Shown here one piece after another: positions 37,301 to 52,300 of a DNA stretch of 64,000 nt. The stretch comes from Trichopria drosophilae (taxonomy: Eukaryota; Arthropoda; Insecta; Hymenoptera; Diapriidae), in contig CM059582.1 in assembly GCA_030407085.1 (NCBI GenBank), forward strand, positions 73,901,001 through 73,965,000, given 5' to 3'. The notes below the pieces were generated by a model that was not told the origin of the DNA, did not search any database, and saw only the letters and a program-made list of their open reading frames with translations. How positions within the stretch are numbered: position 1 is the first letter of the stretch; every line of letters begins with the position of its first letter. Made by a program: the position numbers and the translations under genes.

Positions 37301-40300
37301 CAGAAATCGTTCTAAACAATCATTATTTAAACAATGATTCCGCTGCGAAAGAATTCAAAACTATATTTTCCTTATTTTAAACAGTATTTCTGAAGTGTAT
37401 GCAACATTTTAACTTTACGAAGTATACCGTACCCAAGTTAGAAGAAATCGTTATACAGAATGATTCTTTAAACTATTATTCCGCCGCCAATTGTTTCAAA
37501 ACAATATTTTCCTTAATTCAAACAGTATTTTTAAAGAGCATGCAAAATTTTGAATTTATAAAGAATGTTCTGCACAAGTTATCAGAAATTGTTATAAAGA
37601 ATGATGATTTAGCAATGATTCCGGCGCGAATTCCTTCAAAACTATATTTTCCTTAATTCAAACAGTATTTTTAAGGAGCATGGAAAATTATAACTTTATA
37701 AAGAATGTTTTGCACATGTTATCAGTAATCGTTTTAAACAATGATTATTCAGCAATGATTCCGCCGCGAATTCCTTGAAAAGTATATTTTCATTAGTTCA
37801 AACAGCATTTTTGATGTGTATGCAAAATTTTAACTTTTAAGAAGAATATCTTACCTAGGTTAGAAGAAATCATTATACAGAATGATTATTTAAAATATTA
37901 TTCCGTCGCTAATTGTTTCAAAACGATTTTTTCCTTAGTTCAAACAGTATTTTTGAAGTGTATGCAAAATTTTGACTTTATAAAGAATTGTCTGCACAAC
38001 TTATCAGAAATCGTTCTAAACAGTCATTATTTAAACAATGATTCCGCTGCGAATGGATTCAAAACTATATTTTCCTTATTTCAAACAGTATTTCTGAAGT
38101 GTATGCAAAATTTTAACTTTACGAACAATAACCTACCCAAGTTAGAAGAAATCATTATATAGAATGATTATTTAAACAATTATTCCGCCGCGAATTTTTT
38201 CTAAACAATATATTCCTTAATTCAAACAGTATATTTAAAGAGCATGCAAAATTTTGAATTTATAAAGAATTGTCTGCACAACTTATCAGAAATCGTTCTA
38301 AACAATCATTATTTAAACAATGATTCCGCTGCGAAAGGATTCAAAACTATATTTTCCTTATTTTAAACAGTATTTCTGAAGTGTATGCCAAATTTTAACT
38401 TTTAAGAAGAATATCTTACCTAGGTTAGAAGAAATCATTATACAGAATGATTATTTAAACTATTATTCCGTCGCCAATTGTTTCAAAACGATATTTTCCT
38501 TATTTCAAACAGTATTTTTGAAGTGTATGCAAAATTTTGACTTTATAAAGAATTGTCTGCACAACTAATCGAAAATCGTTCTAAAGAGTCAATATTTAAA
38601 CAATGATTCCGCTGCGAGTGGATTCAAAACTATATTTTCCTTATTTTAAGCAGTATTTCTGAAGTGTATGCAAAATTTTAACTTTACGAAGTATACCATA
38701 CCCATGTTAGAAGAAATCGTTATACAGAATGATTATTTAAACAATTATTCCGCCGCGAATTGTTTCAAAACAATATTTTCCTTAATTCAAACAGTATTTT
38801 TCAAGAGCGTGCAAAATTGTAACTTTATAAAGAATTTTCGGCACAAGTTATCATAAATAGGTATAAACAATAATTATTTAAACAATGATTCCTCCGCATA
38901 TGGTTTCAAAACGATATTTTCCTTATTTCTCACAGTATTTTTAAAGAGCATGCCTAATTGTAACTTTATAAAGAATGTTCTGCACAAGTTATCAGAAATC
39001 GTTATAAAGAATGATTATTTAAACAATGATTCCGCCTTGAATTGGTTCAAAACTATATTTTCCTTATTTCAAACAGTATTTCTAAACTGTATGCAAAATT
39101 TTAACATTACGCAGTATACCCTACCCATGTTAGAAGAAATCGTTATACAGAATGATTATTCAAACTATTATTCCGCCGCGAATTGTTTCAAAACAATATT
39201 TTCCTTAATTCAAACAGTATTTTTAAAGAGCATGGATAATTGTAACTTTATAAAGAATGTTTTGCACATGTTATCAGTAATCGTTCTAAAGAATGATTAT
39301 TCAGCAATGATTCCGCCGCGAATTCCTTGACAAGTATATTTTCCTTAGTTTAAACAGTATTTTTGAAGTGTATGCAAAATTTGGACTTTATAAAGAATTG
39401 TCTGCACAACTTATCAGAAATCGTTCTAAACAGTCATTATTTAAATAATGATTCCGCTGCGAATGGATTCAAAACTATAATTTCCTTATTTCAAACAGTA
39501 TTTCTGAAGTGTATGCAAAATTTTAACTTTACGAAGTATACCGTACCCAAGTTAGAAGAAATCGTCATACAGAATGATTATTCAAACTATTATTCCGTCG
39601 CGAATTGTTTCAAAACAATATTTTCCTTAATTTCGAACAGTATATTTAAAGAGCATGCAAAAATTTTAACTTTATAAAGAATGTTCTGCACAAGTTATTA
39701 GAAATTGTTATAAGGAATGATAATTTAGCAATGATTCCGCCTTGAATTGTTTCAAAACTATATTTTCCTTATTTCAAACAGGATTTCTGAAGTGTATGCA
39801 AAATTTTAACTTTACGAAGTATACCGTACCCAAGTTAGAAGAAATCGTTATACAGAATGATTATTCAAACTATTATTCCGCCGCCAATTGTTTCAAAACA
39901 ATATTTTCCTTAATTCAAACAGTATTTTTAAAGAGCATGCCAAAATTTTAACTTTATAAAGAATGTTCTGCACAAGTTATTAGAAATTGTTATAAGGAAT
40001 GATTATTTAGCAATGATTCCGCCTTGAATTGTTTCAAAACTATATTTTCCTTATTTCAAACAGTATTTCTAAAGTGTATGGAAAATTTTAACTTTACGAA
40101 GTATACCGGACCCATGTTAGAAGAAATCGTTATACAGAATGATTATTCAAACTATTATTCCGCCGCCAATTGTTTCAAAACAATATTTTCCTTAATTCAA
40201 ACAGTATATTTAAAGAGCATGCAAAATTTTGAATTTATAAAGAATGTTCTGCACAAGTTATCAGAAATCGTTATAAAGAATGATTATTTAAACAATGATT

Positions 40301-43300
40301 CCGCCTTGAATTGTTTCAAAACTATATTTTCTTTATTTCAAACAGTATTTCTAAAGTGTATGCAAAATTTTAACTTTACGAAGTATACCGTACCCAAGTT
40401 AGAAGAAATCATTATACAGAATGATTATTTAAACTACTATTCCGCTGCAAATTGTTTCAAAACAATATTTTCCTTAATTCAAACAGTATTTTTAAAGAGC
40501 AAAATTTTGAATTTATAAAGAATGTTCTGCACAAGTTATCAGAAATTGTTATAAAGAATGATTATTTAGCAATGATTCCGCCGCGAATTCCTTCAAAACT
40601 ATATTTTCCTTAATTCAAACAGTATTTTTAAGGAGCATGGAAAATTATAACTTTATAAAGAATGTTTTGCACATGTTATCAGTGATCGTTCTAAACAATG
40701 ATTATTCAGCAATGATTCCGCCGCGAATTCCTTGAAAAGTATATTTTCCTTAGTTCAAACAGTATTTTTGATGTGTATGCAAAATTTTAACTTTTAAGAA
40801 GAATATCTTACCTAGGTTAGAAGAAATCATTATACAGAATGATTATTTAAACTATTATTCCGTCGCCAATTGTTTCAAAACGATATTTTCCTTATTTCAA
40901 ACAGTATTTTTGAAGTGTATGCAAAATTTTGACTTTATAAAGAATTGTCTGCACAACTAATCAAAAATCGTTCTAAAGAGTCATTATTTAAAAATGATTC
41001 CGCTGCGAATGGATTCAAAACTATATTTTCCTTATTTTAAACAGTATTTCTGAAGTGTATGCAAAATTTTAACTTTACGAAGTACACCGTACCCGAGTTA
41101 GAAGAAATCGTTATGCAGAATGATTATTCAAACTATTATTCCGCCGCGAATTGTTTCAAAACAATATTTTCCTTAATTCAAACAGTATATTTAAAGAGCA
41201 TGCAAAATTTTGAATTTATAAAGAATTGTCTGCACAACTTATCAGAAATAGTTCTGTACAATCATTATTTAAACAATGATTCCGCTGCGAGTGGATTCAA
41301 AACTATATTTTCCTTATTTTAAGCAGTATTTCTGAAGTGTATGCAAAATTTTAACTTTACGAAGTATACCATACCCATGTTAGAAGAAATCGTTATACAG
41401 AATGATTATTCAAACTATTATTCCGTCGCGAATTGTTTCAAAACAATATTTTCCTTAATTCAAACAGTATATTTAAAGAGCATGCAAAAATTTTAACTTT
41501 ATAAAGAATGTTCTGCACAAGTTATTAGAAATTGTTATAAGGAATGATAATTTAGCAATGATTCCGCCTTGAATTGTTTCAAAACTATATTTTCCTTATT
41601 TCAAACAGGATTTCTGAAGTGTATGCAAAATTTTAACTTTACGAAGTATACCGTACCCAAGTTAGAAGAAATCGTTATACAGAATGATTATTCAAACTAT
41701 TATTCCGCCGCCAATTGTTTCAAAACAATATTTTCCTTAATTCAAACAGTATTTTTAAAGAGCATGCCAAAATTTTAACTTTATAAAGAATGTTCTGCAC
41801 AAGTTATTAGAAATTGTTATAAGGAATGATTATTTAGCAATGATTCCGCCTTGAATTGTTTCAAAACTATATTTTCCTTATTTCAAACAGTATTTCTAAA
41901 GTGTATGCAAAATTTTAACTTTACGAAGTATACCCGACCCATGTTAGAAGAAATCGTTATACAGAATGATTATTCAAACTATTATTCCGCCGCGAATTGT
42001 TTCAAAACAATATTTTCCTTCATTCAAACAGAATATTTAAAGAACATGCAAAATTTTAAATTTATAAAGAATTGTCTGCACAACTTATCAGAAATCGTTC
42101 TAAACAATCATTATTTAAACAATGATTCCGCTGCGAAAGAATTCAAAACTATATTTTCCTTATTTTAAACAGTATTTCTGAAGTGTATGCAACATTTTAA
42201 CTTTACGAAGTATACCGTACCCAAGTTAGAAGAAATCGTTATACAGAATGATTCTTTAAACTATTATTCCGCCGCCAATTGTTTCAAAACAATATTTTCC
42301 TTAATTCAAACAGTATTTTTAAAGAGCATGCAAAATTTTGAATTTATAAAGAATGTTCTGCACAAGTTATCAGAAATTGTTATAAAGAATGATGATTTAG
42401 CAATGATTCCGGCGCGAATTCCTTCAAAACTATATTTTCCTTAATTCAAACAGTATTTTTAAGGAGCATGGAAAATTATAACTTTATAAAGAATGTTTTG
42501 CACATGTTATCAGTAATCGTTTTAAACAATGATTATTCAGCAATGATTCCGCCGCGAATTCCTTGAAAAGTATATTTTCATTAGTTCAAACAGCATTTTT
42601 GATGTGTATGCAAAATTTTAACTTTTAAGAAGAATATCTTACCTAGGTTAGAAGAAATCATTATACAGAATGATTATTTAAAATATTATTCCGTCGCTAA
42701 TTGTTTCAAAACGATTTTTTCCTTAGTTCAAACAGTATTTTTGAAGTGTATGCAAAATTTTGACTTTATAAAGAATTGTCTGCACAACTTATCAGAAATC
42801 GTTCTAAACAGTCATTATTTAAACAATGATTCCGCTGCGAATGGATTCAAAACTATATTTTCCTTATTTCAAACAGTATTTCTGAAGTGTATGCAAAATT
42901 TTAACTTTACGAACAATAACCTACCCAAGTTAGAAGAAATCATTATATAGAATGATTATTTAAACAATTATTCCGCCGCGAATTTTTTCAAAACAATATA
43001 TTCCTTAATTCAAACAGTATATTTAAAGAGCATGCAAAATTTTGAATTTATAAAGAATGTTCTGCACAAGTTATTAGAAATCGTTCTAAACAATCATTAT
43101 TTAAACAATGATTCCGCTGCGAAAGGATTCAAAACTATATTTTCCTTATTTTAAACAGTATTTCTGAAGTGTATGCCAAATTTTAACTTTTAAGAAGAAT
43201 ATCTTACCTAGGTTAGAAGAAATCATTATACAGAATGATTATTTAAACTATTATTCCGTCGCCAATTGTTTCAAAACGATATTTTCCTTATTTCAAACAG

Positions 43301-46300
43301 TATTTTTGAAGTGTATGCAAAATTTTGACTTTATAAAGAATTGTCTGCACAACTAATCGAAAATCGTTCTAAAGAGTCAATATTTAAACAATGATTCCGC
43401 TGCGAGTGGATTCAAAACTATATTTTCCTTATTTTAAGCAGTATTTCTGAAGTGTATGCAAAATTTTAACATTACGCAGTATACCCTACCCATGTTAGAA
43501 GAAATCGTTATACAGAATGATTATTCAAACTATTATTCCGCCGCGAATTGTTTCAAAACAATATTTTCCTTAATTCAAACAGTATTTTTAAAGTGTATGC
43601 AAAATTTTGACTTTATAAAGAATGTTCTGCACAAGTTATCAGAAATCGTTATAAAGAATGATTATTTAAACAATGATTCCGCCTTGAATTGGTTCAAAAC
43701 TATATTTTCCTTATTTCAAACAGTATTTCTAAAGTGTATGCAAAATTTTAACATTACGCAGTATACCCTACCCATGTTAGAAGAAATCGTTATACAGAAT
43801 GATTATTCAAACTATTATTCCGACGCGAATTGTTTCAAAACAATATTTTCCTTAATTCAAACAGTATTTTTAAAGAGCATGGATAATTGTAACTTTATAA
43901 AGAATGTTTTGCACATGTTATCAGTAATCGTTCTAAAGAATGATTATTTAGCAGTGATTCCGCCGCGAATTCCTTGAAAACTATATTTTCCTTATTTCAA
44001 ACAGGATTTCTGAAGTGTATGCAAAATTTTAACTTTACGAAGTATACCGTACCCAAGTTAGAAGAAATCGTTATACAGAATGATTATTCAAACTATTATT
44101 CCGTCGCGAATTGTTTCAAAACAATATTTTCCTTAATTTCGAACAGTATATTTAAAGAGCATGCAAAAATTTTAACTTTATAAAGAATGTTCTGCACAAG
44201 TTATTAGAAATTGTTATAAGGAATGATAATTTAGCAATGATTCCGCCTTGAATTGTTTCAAAACTATATTTTCCTTATTTCAAACAGGATTTCTGAAGTG
44301 TATGCAAAATTTTAACTTTACGAAGTATACCGTACCCAAGTTAGAAGAAATCGTTATACAGAATGATTATTCAAACTATTATTCCGCCGCCAATTGTTTC
44401 AAAACAATATTTTCCTTAATTCAAACAGTATTTTTAAAGAGCATGCCAAAATTTTAACTTTATAAAGAATGTTCTGCACAAGTTATTAGAAATTGTTATA
44501 AGGAATGATTATTTAGCAATGATTCCGCCTTGAATTGTTTCAAAACTATATTTTCCTTATTTCAAACAGTATTTCTAAAGTGTATGGAAAATTTTAACTT
44601 TACGAAGTATACCCGACCCATGTTAGAAGAAATCGTTATACAGAATGATTATTCAAACTATTATTCCGCCGCGAATTGTTTCAAAACAATATTTTCCTTC
44701 ATTCAAACAGAATATTTAAAGAACATGCAAAATTTTAAATTTATAAAGAATTGTCTGCACAACTTATCAGAAATCGTTCTAAACAATCATTATTTAAACA
44801 ATGATTCCGCTGCGAAAGAATTCAAAACTATATTTTCCTTATTTTAAACAGTATTTCTGAAGTGTATGCAACATTTTAACTTTACGAAGTATACCGTACC
44901 CAAGTTAGAAGAAATCGTTATACAGAATGATTATTTAAACAATGATTCCGCCTTGAATTGTTTCAAAACAATATTTTCCTTAATTCAAACAGTATTTTTA
45001 AAGAGCATGCCAAAATTTTAACTTTATAAAGAATGTTCTGCACAAGTTATTAGAAATTGTTATAAGGAATGATAATTTAGCAATGATTCCGCCTTGAATT
45101 GTTTCAAAACTATATTTTCCTTATTTCAAACAGGATTTCTGAAGTGTATGCAACATTTTAACTTTACGAAGTATACCGTACCCAAGTTGGAAGAAATCGT
45201 TATACAGAATGATTCTTTAAACTATTATTCCGCCGCCAATTGTTTCAAAACAATATTTTCCTTAATTCAAACAGTATTTTTAAAGAGCATGCCAAAATTT
45301 TAACTTTATAAAGAATGTTCTGCACAAGTTATTAGAAATTGTTATAAGGAATGATTATTTAGCAGTGATTCCGCCGCGAATTCCTTGAAAACTATATTTT
45401 CCTTATTTTAAACAGTATTTCTGAAGTGTATGCCAAATTTTAACTTTACGAAGTATACCGTACCCAAGTTAGTAGAAATCGTTATACAGAATGATTATTC
45501 AAACTATTATTCCGCCGCGAATTGTTTCAAAACAATATTTTACTTAATTCAAACAGTACATTAAAAGAGCATGCAAAATTTTGAATTTATAAAGAATGTT
45601 CTGCACAAGTTATCAGAAATTGTTATAAAGAATGATGATTTAGCAATGATTCCGCCGCGAATTCCTTCAAAACTATATTTTCCTTAATTCAAACAGTATT
45701 TTTAAGGAGCATGGAAAATTATAACTTTATAAAGAATGTTTTGCACATGTTATCAGTAATCGTTCTAAACAATGATTATTCAGCAATGATTCCGCCGCGA
45801 ATTCCTTGAAAAGTATATTTTCATTAGTTCAAACAGCATTTTTGATGTGTATGCAAAATTTTAACTTTTAAGAAGAATATCTTACCTAGGTTAGAAGAAA
45901 TCATTATACAGAATGATTATTTAAAATATTATTCCGTCGCTAATTGTTTCAAAACGATTTTTTCCTTAGTTCAAACAGTATATTTGAAGTGTATGCAAAA
46001 TTTTGACTTTATAAAGAATTGTCTGCACAACTTATCAGAAATCGTTCTAAACAGTCATTATTTAAACAATGATTCCGCTGCGAATGGATTCAAAACTATA
46101 TTTTCCTTATTTCAAACAGTATTTCTGAAGTGTATGCAAAATTTTAACTTTACGAACAATAACCTACCCAAGTTAGAAGAAATCATTATATAGAATGATT
46201 ATTTAAACAATTATTCCGCCGCGAATTTTTTCAAAACAATATATTCCTTAATTCAAACAGTATATTTAAAGAGCATGCAAAATTTTGAATTTATAAAGAA

Positions 46301-49300
46301 TTGTCTGCACAACTTATCAGAAATCGTTCTAAACAATCATTATTTAAACAATGATTCCGCTGCGAAAGGATTCAAAACTATATTTTCCTTATTTTAAACA
46401 GTATTTCTGAAGTGTATGCCAAATTTTAACTTTTAAGAAGAATATCTTACCTAGGTTAGAAGAAATCATTATACAGAATGATTATTTAAACTATTATTCC
46501 GTCGCCAATTGTTTCAAAACGATATTTTCCTTATTTCAAACAGTATTTTTGAAGTGTATGCAAAATTTTGACTTTATAAAGAATTGTCTGCACAACTTAT
46601 CAGAAATCGTTCTAAACAGTCATTATTTAAACAATGATTCCGCTGCGAATGGATTCAAAACTATATTTTCCTTATTTCAAACAGTATTTCTGAAGTGTAT
46701 GCAAAATTTTAACTTTACGAACTATACCATACCCATGTTAGAAGAAATCGTTATACAGAATGATTATTTAAGCAATGATTCCATCGCCAATAGTTTCAAA
46801 ACGATACTTTCCTTATCTCAAACAGTATTTTTAAAGAGCATGCCAAATTGTAACTTTATAAAGAATTTTCTGCACAAGTTATCAGTAATCGTTATAAAGA
46901 ATGATTATGTAAACAATGATTCCGTAGCGAATTGTTTCAAAACGATATTTTCCTAATTTCGAACAGTATTTTTAAAGAGCATGCAATACTTTAACTTTAT
47001 AAAGAATTTTCTGCACTAGTTATACGCATTTTACAGAAATCGTTATAAACATTAATTATTGAAACAATTACTCCGTCGCGAAATGTTCAAAACGATATTT
47101 TCGATATTTCAAACAGTATTTTTGAAATGCTTGGAAAATTTTAACTTTACGAAGTATACCCTACCCATGTTAGAAGAAATCGTTATACAGAATGATTATT
47201 CAAACTATTATTCCGCCGCGAATTGTTTCAAAACAATATTTTCCTTAATTCAAACAGTATATTTAAAGAGCATGGAAAATTTTAACTTTATAAAGAATGT
47301 TTTGCACATGTTATCAGGCAAAATTTGGACTTTATAAAGAATTGTCTGCACAACTTATCAGAAATCGTTCTAAACAGTCATTATTTAAATAATGATTCCG
47401 CTGCGAAAGAATTCAAAACTATATTTTCTTTATTTCAAACAGTATTTCTGAAGTGTATGCAAAATTTTAACTTTACGAATTATACCGTACCCAAGTTTGA
47501 AGAAATCGTTATACAGAATGATTCTTCAAACTATTATTCCGCCGCCAATTGTTTCAAAACAATATTTTCCTTAATTCAAACAGTATTTTTAAAGAGCATG
47601 CCAAAATTTTAACTTTATAAAGAATGTTCTGCACAAGTTATCAGAAATTGTTATAAAGAATGATTATTTAGCAATGATTCCGCCGCGAATTCCTTCAAAA
47701 CTATATTTTCCTTATTTTAAACAGTATTTCTAAAGTGTATGCAAAATTTTAACTTTACGAAGTATACCGTACCCAAGTTAGTAGAAATCGTTATACAGAA
47801 TGATTATTCAAACTATTATTCCGCCGCGAATTGTTTCAAAACAATATTTTCCTTAATTCAAACAGAATATTTAAAGAACATGCAAAATTTTAAATTTATA
47901 AAGAATTGTCTGCACAACTTATCAGTAATCGTTCAAAACAATGATTATTTTAACAATGATTCCGCTGCGAAAGAATTCAAAACTATATTTTCCTTATTTC
48001 AAACAGTATTTCTGAAGTGTATGCAAAATTTTAACTTTACGAATTATACCGTACCCAAGTTTGAAGAAATCGTTATACAGAATGATTCTTCAAACTATTA
48101 TTCCGCCGCCAATTGTTTCAAAACAATATTTTCCTTAATTCAAACAGTATTTTTAAAGAGCATGCCAAAATTTTAACTTTATAAAGAATTTTCTGCACAA
48201 GTTATTAGAAATTGTTATAAGGAATGATTATTTAGCAATGATTCCGCCGCGAATTCCTTCAAAACTATATTTTCCTTATTTCAAACAGTATTTCTGAAGT
48301 GTATGCAAAATTTTAAATTTACGAACAATATCCAACCCAAGTTACAAGAAATCATTATATAGAATGATTATTTAAACAATTATTCTTCCGCGAATTATTT
48401 CAAAACAATATTTTCCTTAATTCAAACAGTATTTTTCAAGAGCATGCAAAATTGTAACTTTATAAAGAATTTTCTGCACAAGTTATTAGAAATTGTTATA
48501 AGGAATGATTATTTAGCAATGATTCCGCCGCGAATTCCTTCAAAACTATATTTTCCTTATTTCAAACAGTATTTCTGAAGTGTATGCAAAATTTTGACTT
48601 TATAAAGAATTGTCTGAACAACATATCAGAAATCGTTCTAAACAGTCATTATTTAAACAATGATTCCGCTGCGAATGGATTCAAAACTATAATTTCCTTA
48701 TTTCAAACAGTATTTCTGAAGTGTATGCAAAATTTTAACTTTACGAAGTATACCGTACCCAAGTTAGAAGAAATCGTTATACAGAATGATTATTCAAACT
48801 ATTATTCCGTCGCGAATTGTTTCAAAACAAAATATTTTCCTTATTTCAAACAGTATTTCTGAAGTGTATGCAAAATTTTAACTTTACGAAGTATACCGTA
48901 CCCAAGTTAGAAGAAATCGTTATACAGAATAATTATTTAAACAATTATTCCGCTGCGAATTGTTTCAAAACAATATTTTCCTTAATTCAAACAGTATTTT
49001 TAAAGAGCATGCAAAATTTGAAATTTATAAAAAATGTTCTGCACAAGTTATCAGTAATCGTTCAAAACAATGATTATTTTAACAATGATTCCGCAGCGAA
49101 TTGCTTCAAAACTATATTTTCCTTATTTCAAACAGTATTTCTGAAGTGTATGCAAAATTTTAACTTTACGAATTATACCGTACCAAAGTTTGAAGAAATC
49201 GTTATACAGAATGATTATTCAAACTATTATTCCGCCGCCAATTGTTTCAAAACAATATTTTCCTTAATTCAAACAGTATTTTTAAAGAGCATGCCAAAAT

Positions 49301-52300
49301 TTTAACTTTATAAAGAATTTTCTGCACAAGTTATTAGAAATTGTTATAAGGAATGATTATTCAGCAATGATTCCGCCGCGAATTCCTTCAAAACGATATT
49401 TTCCTTATTTCAAACAGTATTTTTGAAGTGTATGCAAAATTTTGACTTTATAAAGAATTGTCTGCACAACTTATCAGAAATCGTTCTAAACAGTCATTAT
49501 TTAAACAATGATTCCGCTGCGAATGGATTCAAAACTATATTTTCCTTATTTCAAACAGTATTTCTGAAGTGTATGCAAAATTTTAACTTTACGAAGTATA
49601 CCGTACCCAAGTTAGAAGAAATCGTCATACAGAATGATTATTTAAACAATTATTCCGCCGCGAATTGTTTCAAAACAATATTTTCCTTAATTCAAACAGT
49701 ATTTTTCAAGAGCGTGCAAAATTGTAACTTTATAAAGAATTTTCGGCACAAGTTATCATAAATAGGTATAAACAATAATTATTTAAACAATGATTCCTCC
49801 GCATATGGTTTCAAAACGATATTTTCCTTATTTCTCACAGTATTTTTAAAGAGCATGCCTAATTGTAACTTTATAAAGAATGTTCTGCACAAGTTATCAG
49901 AAATCGTTATAAAGAATGATTATTTAAACAATGATTCCGCCTTGAATTGGTTCAAAACTATATTTTCCTTATTTCAAACAGTATTTCTAAAGTGTATGCA
50001 AAATTTTAACATTACGCAGTATACCCTACCCATGTTAGAAGAAATCGTTATACAGAATGATTATTCAAACTATTATTCCGCCGCGAATTGTTTCAAAACA
50101 ATATTTTCCTTAATTCAAACAGTATTTTTAAAGAGCATGGATAATTGTAACTTTATAAAGAATGTTTTGCACATGTTATCAGTAATCGTTCTAAAGAATG
50201 ATTATTCAGCAATGATTCCGCCGCGAATTCCTTGACAAGTATATTTTCCTTAGATCAAACAGTATTTTTGAAGTGTATGCAAAATTTTGACTTTATAAAG
50301 AATTGTCTGCACAACTTATCAGAAATCGTTCTAAACAGTCATTATTTAAACAATGATTCCGCTGCGAATGGATTCAAAACTATAATTTCCTTATTTCAAA
50401 CAGTATTTCTGAAGTGTATGCAAAATTTTAACTTTACGAAGTATACCGTACCCAAGTTAGAAGAAATCGTCATACAGAATGATTATTCAAACTATTATTC
50501 CGCCGCGAATTGTTTCAAAACAATATTTTCCTTAATTCAAACAGTATATTTAAAGAGCATGCAAAATTTTGAATTTATAAAGAATTGTCTGCACAACTTA
50601 TCAGAAATAGTTCTGTACAATAATTATTTAAACAATGATTCCGCTGCGAGTGGATTCAAAACTATATTTTCCTTATTTTAAGCAGTATTTCTGAAGTGTA
50701 TGCAAAATTTTAACTTTACGAAGTATACCATACCCATGTTAGAAGAAATCGTTATACAGAATGATTATTCAAACTATTATTCCGTCGCGAATTGTTTCAA
50801 AACAATATTTTCCTTAATTCAAACAGAATATTTAAAGAGCATGCAAAAATTTTAACTTTATAAAAAATGTTCTGCACAAGTTATTAGAAATTGTTATAAG
50901 GAATGATAATTTAGCAATGATTCCGCCGCGAATTCCTTGAAAAGTATATTTTCCTTAGTTCAAACAGTATTTTTGAAGTGTATGCAAAATTTTGTCTTTA
51001 TAAAGAATTGTCTGCACAACTTATCAGAAATCGTTCTAAACAGTCATTATTTAAACAATGATTCCGCTGCGAATGGATTCAAAACTATAATTTCCTTATT
51101 TCAAACAGTATTTCTGAAGTGTATGCAAAATTTTAACTTTACGAAGTATACCCGACCCATGTTAGAAGAAATCGTTATACAGAATGATTATTCAAACTAT
51201 TATTCCGCCGCGAATTGTTTCAAAACAATATTTTCCTTCATTCAAACAGAATATTTAAAGAACATGCAAAATTTTAAATTTATAAAGAATTGTCTGCACA
51301 ACTTATCAGAAATCGTTCTAAACAATCATTATTTAAACAATGATTCCGCTGCGAAAGAATTCAAAACTATATTTTCCTTATTTTAAACAGTATTTCTGAA
51401 GTGTATGCAACATTTTAACTTTACGAAGTATACCGTACCCAAGTTAGAAGAAATCGTTATACAGAATGATTCTTCAAACTATTATTCCGCCGCCAATTGT
51501 TTCAAAACAATATTTTCCTTAATTCAAACAGTATTTTTAAAGAGCATGCCAAAATTTTAACTTTATAAAGAATGTTCTGCACAAGTTATTAGAAATTGTT
51601 ATAAGGAATGATTATTTAGCAGTGATTCCGCCGCGAATTGTTTCAAAACAATATTTTCCTTAATTCAAACAGTATATTTAAAGAGCATGCAAAATTTTGA
51701 ATTTATAAAGAATGTTCTGCACAAGTTATCAGAAATCGTTATAAAGAATGATTATTTAAACAATGATTCCGCCTTGAATTGTTTCAAAACTATATTTTCT
51801 TTATTTCAAACAGTATTTCTAAAGTGTATGCAAAATTTTAACTTTACGAAGTATACCGTACCCAAGTTAGAAGAAATCGTTATACAGAATGATTATTCAA
51901 ACTATTATTCCGCCGCCAATTGTTTCAAAACAATATTTTCCTTAATTCAAACAGTATTTTTAAAGAGCATGCCAAAATTTTAACTTTATAAAGAATGTTC
52001 TGTACAAGTTATCAGAAATTGTTATAAAGAATGATTATTTAAACAATGATTCCGCCGCGAATTGCTTCAAAACTATATTTTCCTTATTTTAAACAGTATT
52101 TCTGAAGTGTATGCCAAATTTTAACTTTACGAAGTATACCGTACCCAAGTTAGTAGAAATCGTTATACAGAATGATTATTCAAACTATTATTCCGCCGCG
52201 AATTGTTTCAAAACAATATTTTCCTTAATTCAAACAGTATATTTAAAGAGCATGCAAAATTTTGAATTTATAAAGAATTGTCTGCACAACTTATCAGTAA

